From contig DLBH01000028.1 in NCBI GenBank assembly GCA_002494165.1, forward strand, positions 1-9,248: a DNA stretch of 9,248 nt, read 5' to 3'. The position numbers and the translations under genes are program-made. Numbering within the stretch: the first letter of the stretch is position 1; the number at the start of each line of letters is the position of its first letter. This DNA comes from Lachnospiraceae bacterium UBA7026 (lineage in GTDB: Bacteria > Bacillota > Clostridia > Lachnospirales > Lachnospiraceae). Below are positions 1-5,915 of this stretch, one piece after another. The notes under the pieces were generated by a model that did no database searches, was not told the DNA's origin, and saw only the letters and a list, made by a program, of their open reading frames with translations.

Positions 1-26
1 GGTATTATAAGCAAGCTTTCGAGCCC

Positions 27-103
27 GGGAGCATAGCTCAGCTGGTTAGAGCACCTGCCTTACAAGCAGGGGGTCACTGGTTCGAGACCAGTTGTTCCCA
101 CCA
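27..103 (+). tRNA. tRNA-Val, anticodon TAC
   Basis: A full cloverleaf can be folded. The acceptor stem GGGAGCA (27-33) pairs with TGTTCCC (93-99) with one G-T pair. The anticodon stem CCTGC (54-58) pairs with GCAGG (66-70) around a seven-base loop with TAC at 61-63, which reads valine codons. A TTCGAGA T-loop is present. The discriminator A100 is followed by an encoded CCA at 101-103, the only tRNA in this window with encoded CCA. TATTAT at 3-8 could be a -10 box, but it may equally be spacer inside a longer tRNA cluster that begins before the window. Confidence 0.96.
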
Positions 104-126
104 TTTCCGCTCCAAAGTTTGCCTAC

Positions 127-199
<73 letters not shown>

Positions 200-248
200 T
201 TATATTTTTGCTCTTTTATATTTATACATATATTTATATAGATTATTT

Positions 249-270
249 GGAGGCCTTCCTGGAAGTCTCC
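249..270 (+). terminator. Possible terminator after the Val-Phe tRNA pair
   Basis: GGAGGC (249-254) and TTC (256-258) pair with GAA (262-264) and GTCTCC (265-270), giving a nine-pair stem with one bulged C and a three-base loop. Only three T's follow directly (ATCTTT), and a longer T-run comes 20 bases later at 292-298, so as an intrinsic terminator it is weak. It is the only hairpin seen between the tRNA genes and the next gene. Confidence 0.4.
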
Positions 271-481
271 ATCTTTAGTAAATTAACTTAGTTTTTTTAG
301 TATTATATATGTTTTTGGATATTTTTTTTTAGATACTTTTTGTCTAGAAATTATAATTATACATTCTAATTGGATGCTATTAATTAGATATTTTTCTTTA
401 ATCCGACCTTGGGATAAGCTATAATAAGATAGAAGCATAATAAGATTTGAGGGAGATTTTCAGATCCTATTTATACTAGCG
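271..481. other. AT-rich intergenic spacer
   Basis: About 210 bases of very AT-rich DNA separate the tRNA genes from the membrane protein gene. It has T-runs near 292-298 and 321-330 and many TATA-like words. No open frame, repeat array or further RNA gene was recognised. The only structured element seen is the possible promoter at 420-425. Confidence 0.6.
397..425 (+). promoter_or_regulatory. Possible sigma-A promoter for the DUF308 gene
   Basis: A perfect TATAAT lies at 420-425, about 70 bases before the start codon at 497. At 17-base spacing the -35 position (397-402) reads TTTAAT, a poor match to TTGACA. In such AT-rich DNA a chance TATAAT is quite possible, so this is tentative. Confidence 0.35.
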
Positions 482-496
482 GGAAAGGAGAATTAT

Positions 497-1132
497 ATGA
501 ATTATTTTAGAAGATTGGGGTGGATTACGGTCATCAGTGCCATACTGATGATGCTGGCAGGTATTCTTTTTTGTGTCCGGCCATTTATGGCAACGGAAAC
601 CCTGACTAAAGTCATCGGTATTATGCTGATTGGCAACGGAGTACTGACTATACTTCACTATTTTTCCAGCAGGGCCCTGTCCGGCTTCTTTTTGAAGGGG
701 AGTATGGCCAGGGGAGTACTCCTGATCATCATCGGCATTTTTGTGCTGACCCACGTTGATTTTACCTTGAATGTATTTTCTTATATTTTTAGTTTTTATA
801 TTATTGTGGATGGCATATCCGGTGTGGAGAATGCCTTCCTGCTCAACACCCTTGGAGCCAGGAACTGGTTCGTGAATCTGATCCTTTCCGGTCTCCTGAT
901 TGTGGCCGGTGTCTATATGCTGTTCAACCCATCCTCAGCCGTGGCAACCGCGTCCATGTGGATCGGTCTCATTCTGATTGTGGATGGTTTTGAAAGTATC
1001 GTTCTTGTGACAAGAATCCGGTCCATGGGAGACAGGTTCTACCGGAGTATGAGAGATATGATTGATGAGCTGCAGGGCAATATCATCGATGAGGCAGGTC
1101 CGGGCCGTCCTGAAGACCGGCCGCCCATGTAA
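497..1132 (+). CDS. DUF308 / HdeD-like six-helix membrane protein
   Basis: A 211-residue integral membrane protein that resembles the DUF308/HdeD family: repeated pairs of hydrophobic helices with short loops and recurring GI(M/L)LIxxG and I(I/L)xVDG patterns. Predicted helices lie roughly at residues 9-28, 35-55, 70-86, 90-108, 126-143 and 149-171. They are followed by a soluble, charged and then proline-rich tail (172-211). Two related V-D-G motifs at about 104-106 and 162-164 suggest internal duplication. E. coli HdeD is linked to acid resistance, but most clostridial members have no assigned function, so no role is claimed. The start is firm: GGAAAGGAG (482-490) ends six bases before ATG. 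The stop is followed by imperfect 13-base repeats. The nitroreductase begins 67 bases later and may be co-transcribed. Confidence 0.85.
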   Translation: MNYFRRLGWITVISAILMMLAGILFCVRPFMATETLTKVIGIMLIGNGVLTILHYFSSRALSGFFLKGSMARGVLLIIIGIFVLTHVDFTLNVFSYIFSFYIIVDGISGVENAFLLNTLGARNWFVNLILSGLLIVAGVYMLFNPSSAVATASMWIGLILIVDGFESIVLVTRIRSMGDRFYRSMRDMIDELQGNIIDEAGPGRPEDRPPM

Positions 1133-1199
1133 AGCACATAAAGAATACAGTTAAAGAACACAGTGACTTAGATGTGATTGAGATTAGCTGGAGGGGACT

Positions 1200-1859
1200 A
1201 TGACGACATTAAAAGCTTTGGAAGAAAGACATTCTGTGAGGAATTATCTGGATCAGCCTATTCCCGAGGATATGAGATATCTTCTGGATAGCCTGGTGGA
1301 GGAGTGTAATGAGGAGAGCGGGCTCCGTATCAGAATCTGTTACGATGACCCGGAAGGATTTGATTCCAGACTGGCCCACTATGGCAAGTTCCGTAATGTA
1401 AGAAACTATATCATCCTGGCCGGTTACAAGGGGGATGATATTGAGGAAAAATGTGGCTATTACGGTGAGAAAATCGTGATCAAGGCCCAGCAGTTCGGCC
1501 TTAATACCTGTTGGGTTGCCCTGACTTTCAATAAAAACATGGTTAAAAAGAGGATCAATCCTCAGGAGAAGCTGTGTATGGTTATCGCCCTTGGCTATGG
1601 GGCAGACCAGGGCCAGGCCCACAAAAGTAAACCTTTGGATCAACTGCTGGCTACCCGGGGAACCATGCCTGACTGGTTCCGCAAGGGAGCTGAAGCTGCT
1701 ATGCTGGCACCTACGGCCATGAACCAGCAGAAGTTTGTCATGGGTATGAGGAATGGAGAGCCGGCCATACGCATCAAAGGTGCCGGCCCCTATACTAAGG
1801 TAGATCTGGGCATCGTCAGATATCATTTCGAACTTGCTTCCGGAAGAAAGACCTATTAA
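1200..1859 (+). CDS. Nitroreductase family protein (TM1586-like)
   Basis: A 219-residue cytoplasmic flavoprotein of the nitroreductase superfamily, most like the TM1586-type group (Nitroreductase_2). The N-terminal ERHSVRNY (residues 9-16) is the usual RxSxRxY flavin phosphate-binding signature. FGLNTCWVAL (99-108) corresponds to the conserved glycine/tryptophan segment. MLAPTAMNQQKF (168-179) and the VDLGIVRYHFELA (201-213) C-terminal segment are typical of this subfamily. Members use FMN and NAD(P)H to reduce varied substrates; the substrate here cannot be told from sequence. Length is normal. GGAGG at 1190-1194 sits five bases before ATG. It lies 67 bases after the DUF308 gene on the same strand and is the last gene before two convergent tRNA-Gly genes. 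Family assignment is confident, physiological role unknown. Confidence 0.9.
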   Translation: MTTLKALEERHSVRNYLDQPIPEDMRYLLDSLVEECNEESGLRIRICYDDPEGFDSRLAHYGKFRNVRNYIILAGYKGDDIEEKCGYYGEKIVIKAQQFGLNTCWVALTFNKNMVKKRINPQEKLCMVIALGYGADQGQAHKSKPLDQLLATRGTMPDWFRKGAEAAMLAPTAMNQQKFVMGMRNGEPAIRIKGAGPYTKVDLGIVRYHFELASGRKTY

Positions 1860-1889
1860 AGGATTAAGCAGTTTAAGAGTAGAGGTTAA

Positions 1890-1932
1890 GGCCCCGCAGG
1901 CTGACCAGTCCGTCCAGTCAGCCTGCGGGGCC
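1890..1932. terminator. Perfect 16-bp GC-rich inverted repeat, possible terminator lacking a U-tract
   Basis: GGCCCCGCAGGCTGAC (1890-1905) and its exact reverse complement (1917-1932) flank an 11-base loop, 30 bases after the nitroreductase stop. The position fits a transcription terminator for the DUF308-nitroreductase unit, which converges on the tRNA-Gly genes. However, neither strand has a T-run next to the stem: the plus strand continues ATCTGCGG and the minus strand CTTAACC. It could be an atypical terminator, a 3' RNA-stabilising stem, or a dispersed repeat element. Confidence 0.6.
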
Positions 1933-1977
1933 ATCTGCGGCAAGGAAGCCGGGAAGCAGCGGGACCTGGGTTTCCGT

Positions 1978-2002
1978 AAAAAAAAGAGGTCATAAGACCT
2001 CT
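1978..2002 (-). terminator. Intrinsic terminator of tRNA-Gly(GCC)
   Basis: Read on the minus strand, AGAGGTC, loop TTAT and GACCTCT (1985-2002) are followed by eight T's (plus-strand A8 at 1978-1985). The stem starts four bases after the discriminator of the tRNA-Gly gene. This is a textbook rho-independent terminator pointing away from that gene. Confidence 0.88.
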
Positions 2003-2005
2003 GAG

Positions 2006-2077
2006 AGCACGAGACGGGATTCGAACCCGCGACCCTCGCCTTGGCAAGGCGATACTCCACCACTGAGCCACTCGTGC
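2006..2077 (-). tRNA. tRNA-Gly, anticodon GCC
   Basis: On the minus strand the acceptor GCACGAG pairs perfectly with CTCGTGC. The D stem GCTC/GAGT, anticodon stem TCGCC/GGCGA with loop TTGCCAA (anticodon GCC), and T stem GCGGG/CCCGT with loop TTCGAAT are all intact. The discriminator is T, as is common for bacterial glycine tRNAs, and no CCA is encoded (TCTC follows). It has its own promoter at 2095-2122 and a strong terminator at 1978-2002. Confidence 0.96.
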
Positions 2078-2094
2078 ATAAATATTCTTTAATT

Positions 2095-2122
2095 AGTATA
2101 ACACAACTGTAGTAATTGTCAA
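2095..2122 (-). promoter_or_regulatory. Sigma-A promoter for tRNA-Gly(GCC)
   Basis: On the minus strand a perfect TTGACA (plus-strand TGTCAA at 2117-2122) is followed, after 16 bases, by TATACT (plus-strand AGTATA at 2095-2100). The tRNA starts 17 bases downstream of the -10 box, which is typical for a stable-RNA promoter with a short leader. Confidence 0.8.
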
Positions 2123-2197
2123 GAAAAATATATATTATTGACACAAAATGAAAAATAATACTTTTCAATTACTGATTATGCTATATAATAGCTTAGA

Positions 2198-2268
2198 AGC
2201 GGGTGATGGGAATCGAACCCACGTATCTAGCTTGGAAGGCTAGTGTTCTACCATTGAACTACACCCGC
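2198..2268 (-). tRNA. tRNA-Gly, anticodon TCC
   Basis: On the minus strand the acceptor GCGGGTG pairs with CACCCGC. The anticodon stem CTAGC/GCTAG encloses the loop CTTCCAA (anticodon TCC), and the T arm GTGGG/CCCAT has loop TTCGATT. The discriminator is T and no CCA is encoded (TCT follows). With its neighbour of anticodon GCC it covers all four glycine codons. No good terminator follows: only a five-pair GCTAT/ATAGC hairpin at 2180-2192 without a clean T-run, so read-through into tRNA-Gly(GCC) is possible. Confidence 0.96.
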
Positions 2269-2287
2269 GTGCTTGGGAACAAAAATT

Positions 2288-2316
2288 AATATAGCATAAA
2301 AGGAAATAAAATGCAA
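2288..2316 (-). promoter_or_regulatory. Sigma-A promoter for tRNA-Gly(TCC)
   Basis: On the minus strand TTGCAT (plus-strand ATGCAA at 2311-2316), a 17-base spacer and TATATT (plus-strand AATATA at 2288-2293) lie about 20 bases upstream of the tRNA. Spacing is optimal and both boxes match consensus at four or five of six positions. Confidence 0.65.
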
Positions 2317-2395
2317 GAAGATTTTCCACTGCCGTCATGTCTCCCCTTCAGAAGGTCCTGCCGGGAGTGGAAGACCGGATACGAGAGGATCAGGA

Positions 2396-4177
2396 ATGAA
2401 ATACCTGCTTTGTGCCATCAATGCAAAATACATACACACGAACCTGGCTGTTCACTGTCTGAAAGCCTATGCGAAGGAACATGGGAAGGATGCCTGCCTG
2501 GGCGCAGACATAGAAGTATGTGAATATACCATTAATCACCACATGGACCAGCTGATCCAGGCCCTCTTCCTGGCCAGGCCCGATGTGCTGGTTTTTTCCT
2601 GTTATATCTGGAACATTTCCATCATAAAAGAGCTGGCTGGGGAGATGAAAAAGATTCTGCCTGGCCTGCAGATCTGGGTCGGTGGACCTGAGGTATCCTA
2701 TGATGGGGCTGTTTTCCTAAAGGATAATCCCCAGGTGGACCTGGTCATGCAGGGCGAGGGGGAGGCTCTTTTTACCAGCCTTTTGCAAATCCATGAAGGA
2801 AAGGGAGGCCAGACAGGGCTTGAAGGCCTGCCGGGCCTGGTCTACAGAAAAGATGGGAGGATCATAGATCAGGGGATGGCCCCCTTTGTGGACCTGGACC
2901 AGATCCCTTTCGTCTATAAAGATTTTGGATTATTTAAGAATAAGATCCTCTATTATGAGACTAGCAGGGGCTGTCCCTTTTGTTGCAGCTACTGCCTGTC
3001 ATCAGTGGATGAGAAGGTCCGCTTCCGGTCTCTTAAGCTTGTGGAAGAGGAACTGGAGGCCTTTCTGGAGGCAGGAGTGCCCCAGGTAAAGTTTGTGGAC
3101 AGGACCTTTAACTGCAATAAAAACCATGCCATGTTCATATGGACTTATATCAAGGACCATGACAGGGGCCTGACGAATTTTCATTTTGAGATCGCCGGGG
3201 ACCTGTTGGATGAAGAAAGTTTTGCCCTTTTTGAGCAGATGAGACCTGGTCTGATCCAGCTGGAGATCGGTGTCCAGTCCACCAACCCTGAGACCCTGGC
3301 GGCCATACGGCGGAGGATGGACATCAGGCAGATCTTCTCCCATGTGGACAGGATCCACGGTATGGGAAATATCCACCAGCACCTGGATCTGATCGCGGGC
3401 CTGCCCTATGAAGGCTTTGACCAGTTCCGTAAATCTTTTGACGACCTCTACGCCCACAAGCCTGACCAGCTGCAGCTGGGCTTTCTGAAAGTCCTTAAGG
3501 GGACTTATATGGAGGAGAAGGTACAGGACTATGGTCTTCTTTACAGGGACGGAGCCCCCTATGAGGTTCTTGCCAGCCACTGGATATCCTATGAGGAGAT
3601 CCTGGAGCTCAAGGGGGTGGAGGAACTGACGGAGGACTATTATAACAGCGGCCAGTTCCAAGCCAGTCTGGCCTATGCTATCCCGGCCTTCCCGAGTCCC
3701 TTTGCCTTTTTCCAGGCCTTTTCCCACTACTACCGGGCCCATGACTGCCATCTTAGAAGCCACAGCCGGCTGGCCAAATATGAGATCCTCAGAGACTTTC
3801 TGGGTCAGGCCGGCCTGGACCTGCCCTGGCTTGACCAGTTTCTGCTTATGGATCTGTATCTGAGAGAGAGGGCCAAGGCCAGACCAGCCTGGGCCGCCGG
3901 CCAGGAGGTCCACCGGGCCTTTTTTAAAAGTATGTACCGGGACCATGGGGACCTGCTCTTTCCCAGGCTTACCGCGGAGGGAAGTTACGATTCCAAAAAG
4001 ATGGCGGGCAAGAGTCATATGGAGCTCTTTGATATCGATGTCAAAGGCTTCCTGGAGACCGGCAGGATCAGACAGGGGACCTTCTGCTGCCTGTTTGACT
4101 ACCAGGACAGGGATCCTTTAAGCTACAATGCCAGATTGGTCTGCCTTGACCTTACTGCCTTGACATTTAACACTTGA
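2396..4177 (+). CDS. B12-binding-domain radical SAM protein with DUF4080-like C-terminus
   Basis: A 593-residue, probably cytoplasmic Fe-S enzyme. Residues 1-150 form a cobalamin-binding-type Rossmann fold, with VGGPEVSYD (95-103) and QGEGE (119-123) typical of this class. The radical SAM core follows, with the CxxxCxxC cluster ligands at C193, C197 and C200. Further core motifs are KFVDRTFN, IQLEIGVQSTNPETL and HLDLIAGLPYEG. The region after about residue 365 resembles the DUF4080 extension seen on many Firmicute B12-radical SAM proteins. Such enzymes often methylate unactivated carbons or modify complex metabolites; the substrate here is unknown. AGAGGA at 2384-2389 sits six bases before ATG, supporting this start. 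The last 12 residues come from a 14-bp tandem duplication that appears to have bypassed an older stop. An 82-base gap separates it from the next small gene, so co-transcription is uncertain. Confidence 0.9.
   Translation: MKYLLCAINAKYIHTNLAVHCLKAYAKEHGKDACLGADIEVCEYTINHHMDQLIQALFLARPDVLVFSCYIWNISIIKELAGEMKKILPGLQIWVGGPEVSYDGAVFLKDNPQVDLVMQGEGEALFTSLLQIHEGKGGQTGLEGLPGLVYRKDGRIIDQGMAPFVDLDQIPFVYKDFGLFKNKILYYETSRGCPFCCSYCLSSVDEKVRFRSLKLVEEELEAFLEAGVPQVKFVDRTFNCNKNHAMFIWTYIKDHDRGLTNFHFEIAGDLLDEESFALFEQMRPGLIQLEIGVQSTNPETLAAIRRRMDIRQIFSHVDRIHGMGNIHQHLDLIAGLPYEGFDQFRKSFDDLYAHKPDQLQLGFLKVLKGTYMEEKVQDYGLLYRDGAPYEVLASHWISYEEILELKGVEELTEDYYNSGQFQASLAYAIPAFPSPFAFFQAFSHYYRAHDCHLRSHSRLAKYEILRDFLGQAGLDLPWLDQFLLMDLYLRERAKARPAWAAGQEVHRAFFKSMYRDHGDLLFPRLTAEGSYDSKKMAGKSHMELFDIDVKGFLETGRIRQGTFCCLFDYQDRDPLSYNARLVCLDLTALTFNT
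4141..4168 (+). repeat. 14-bp imperfect tandem duplication at the end of the radical SAM gene
   Basis: CTGCCTTGACCTTA (4141-4154) is followed directly by CTGCCTTGACATTT (4155-4168), with the first ten bases identical. The unit is not a multiple of three. If only the second copy were present, the frame would read Cys-Leu-Asp-Ile and stop at the TAA spanning 4168-4170. With both copies it continues to TGA at 4175-4177. Confidence 0.75.
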
Positions 4178-4259
4178 ATGTGGATGGAAAATGCCTTAAA
4201 ATAGGAGAAGTATTGTATCTTCCGATAGATTATAAAATAGAAAGAAGGTTGGATGTAGC

Positions 4260-4358
4260 ATGAGATCAAAGAAGCATCAGAAGATTGCGGCAATCGTAAT
4301 TGTGGTTGTAATTGTGGCCATGGTAGTAACATCGATTGTACCTGCCATATTAATGTAA
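4260..4358 (+). CDS. Small single-helix membrane protein (32 aa)
   Basis: A 32-codon frame encodes a short basic head, MRSKKHQKI, then a strongly hydrophobic stretch rich in valine and isoleucine (residues 9-31), ending at TAA. This fits a small protein with one membrane helix and a cytoplasmic positive end. It resembles the very short single-helix proteins annotated as DUF4044 in Firmicutes, but that match is from memory and weak. GGTTGGA (4247-4253) gives a modest ribosome binding site with six bases before ATG. It lies 35 bases before the VanW-family gene on the same strand and may be co-transcribed with it. A tandem 14-bp duplication covers its stop codon. The clear head-helix organisation argues against a chance frame, but no function is claimed. 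Confidence 0.6.
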   Translation: MRSKKHQKIAAIVIVVVIVAMVVTSIVPAILM

Positions 4359-4373
4359 AGATATTAATGTAAA
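4347..4373 (+). repeat. 14-bp-period tandem repeat over the stop codon of the small membrane protein
   Basis: ATATTAATGTAAA occurs at 4347-4359 and again at 4361-4373, separated by one G, so the period is 14. The first copy carries the last codons and the TAA stop; the second lies just downstream, before the VanW-family ribosome binding site. Confidence 0.85.
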
Positions 4374-4393
4374 TAAGGAATTTAGGAGCAGCT

Positions 4394-5836
4394 ATGTTTA
4401 AAAAAATTGCAATAGCCATACTGGTTCTTCTCCTGGCTGCAGTGGCAGGTCTGGCCGGCTACGCAGGCTACTACTATAATAAGTATGTGGATATAGACAC
4501 CATTTATCCCGGTGTGTATATCCAGGGCATGGACGTCAGCGGCATGTCCCTGCAGGAAGCCCAGAAGAAGATTGATGACTACTCCGCCAAGGCGGGAAAA
4601 CATACGGTTACCCTCCAGGTTGGTGAGAGGGAATGCAGCTTTTCCCTGGGAGAGGTAGGTCTCCATTGCACCAGTCCCGATGCAGCCAGCCGGGCCTACA
4701 GCATGGGCAGAAGCGGCAATATTATTGACCAGATTCTTGATGTGCACCAGCTGGAGTCCTCCAAGGTGGATTTCCCACTGACCTATGCGGTGGATGAGAA
4801 CCAGGTCAGAATCGGTGTTAATGCTCTCGCAAGACAGTTTCTGGCTGAAAAGAAGGATGCGACTATCAAGAGAAAGAAGGGCAAGTTCCTTGTCACTGAC
4901 GAGGTTGTGGGTATCGACATAGACTTCGACCAGAACGCCGACAAGCTGATCTCTCTTCTGAAGGCAGAGAACTGGGAGCCCCAGTCGATCACCTTCCCCA
5001 TGGATTACAAGGAGGACAAGCCGGCCCATACCAAGGCAGAGCTGGATACCATCCAGGATGTCCTTGGAACCTTTACCACATCCTATGCCGGGTCCGCCGA
5101 GGGCCGATGTGCCAATGTGGAGAACGGAGCCTCCCTCATCAACGGGACAGTGCTCTATCCGGGTGAGGAGTTCTCTGTCTATAAGGCGGTATCCCCTTTC
5201 AGCAAGGAGAACGGTTATCAGCTGGCCGGATCCTATGAGAATGGATCCACGATTCAGACCTATGGCGGAGGAATCTGCCAGGTCTCCACGACCCTCTATA
5301 ACGCGGTCCTCAGGGCAGAGCTGAAGGTTGTAGAAAGACAGAACCATTCCATGACTGTCCACTATGTGGAGCTGTCTGAGGATGCGGCTATCGCCGGAAC
5401 CCAGAAGGACTTTAAGTTTAAGAATAATCTGGATACCCCTATCTACATTTTTGGAAAGACGGAAGACAAGCAGATCAAGTTCACCATATATGGAAAAGAG
5501 TACCGGGATAAGGACCGGACCATAGAATTTGTCTCCAAAACCAAGAGTGAGATCGCGCCTAAGGAAGAGATCATCAAGGATAATACTCTCAAGAAGGGTA
5601 AGAAAGTGGTGGAGAAGCAGGGTAAGACCGGCTACAGGGCTGAGCTCTGGAAGGTGATCCACCAGAAGGGTAAGGAGGATGAACTGGAAAAGGTCAACTC
5701 CAGCTATTATATCAGCACACCTTCCGTGATCCGTGTAGGAACCAAGGAAGAGAAGAAGAAAAAGAAAGATGAGACCAACAAGTCCTCCGGCAATGAGGGA
5801 GAGATTGTGACGGAATCCCTGGATACAAATAACTGA
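4394..5836 (+). CDS. VanW family protein with PG_binding_4-like domain, membrane-anchored
   Basis: A 480-residue envelope protein. An N-terminal helix (about residues 5-27, MFKKIAIAIL start) serves as a signal anchor. Residues 35-55 (YPGVYIQGMDVSGMS) and the segment to about 200 match the PG_binding_4 module that usually precedes VanW. The VanW domain follows (about 226-355), with the family's TYGGGICQVSTTLYNAVLRA signature at 289-308. Residues 375-450 look like a diverged G5-type extracellular module, and the tail is very lysine-rich (KEEKKKKKDE at 451-460) and then polar. VanW was first seen in vanB-type vancomycin resistance clusters, but such proteins are common in clostridia without resistance genes and their role is unknown. 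TAGGAG (about 4382-4387) sits six bases before ATG. It follows the small membrane gene by 35 bases. Confidence 0.9.
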   Translation: MFKKIAIAILVLLLAAVAGLAGYAGYYYNKYVDIDTIYPGVYIQGMDVSGMSLQEAQKKIDDYSAKAGKHTVTLQVGERECSFSLGEVGLHCTSPDAASRAYSMGRSGNIIDQILDVHQLESSKVDFPLTYAVDENQVRIGVNALARQFLAEKKDATIKRKKGKFLVTDEVVGIDIDFDQNADKLISLLKAENWEPQSITFPMDYKEDKPAHTKAELDTIQDVLGTFTTSYAGSAEGRCANVENGASLINGTVLYPGEEFSVYKAVSPFSKENGYQLAGSYENGSTIQTYGGGICQVSTTLYNAVLRAELKVVERQNHSMTVHYVELSEDAAIAGTQKDFKFKNNLDTPIYIFGKTEDKQIKFTIYGKEYRDKDRTIEFVSKTKSEIAPKEEIIKDNTLKKGKKVVEKQGKTGYRAELWKVIHQKGKEDELEKVNSSYYISTPSVIRVGTKEEKKKKKDETNKSSGNEGEIVTESLDTNN

Positions 5837-5861
5837 CAGAAACAAAATGACAGAAACAAAA
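5834..5861 (+). repeat. Perfect 14-bp tandem duplication carrying the VanW-gene stop codon
   Basis: TGACAGAAACAAAA is present at 5834-5847 and repeated exactly at 5848-5861. The first TGA is the stop codon of the VanW-family gene. Both copies are intact, which suggests a fairly recent duplication. Confidence 0.92.
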
Positions 5862-5915
5862 GAATAGTAGACACAGACGACAAATAGAAAGAAATGCGGT
5901 GATCTTTGTTCTGTT

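Noticed and set aside
1209..2168. 319-codon minus-strand frame over the nitroreductase and tRNA-Gly(GCC)
   Set aside because: It reads through a tRNA gene and its terminator and has no protein family resemblance.
2138..2189. Plus-strand promoter from TTGACA at 2138 and TATAAT at 2184
   Set aside because: The boxes are 40 bases apart, far from the 16-18 needed, and lie upstream of a minus-strand tRNA.
2311..2523. 70-codon plus-strand frame starting before the radical SAM gene
   Set aside because: It overlaps the radical SAM start in another frame, its start lies in the tRNA-Gly promoter, and no ribosome binding site precedes it.
3002..4018. 338-codon minus-strand frame opposite the radical SAM gene
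   Set aside because: It lies entirely within a gene with clear family motifs on the other strand and shows no recognisable domain.
4394..5836. Vancomycin resistance locus
   Set aside because: VanW-domain proteins are common in clostridia outside resistance clusters; no VanA/B ligase, VanH, VanX or VanRS genes are present.
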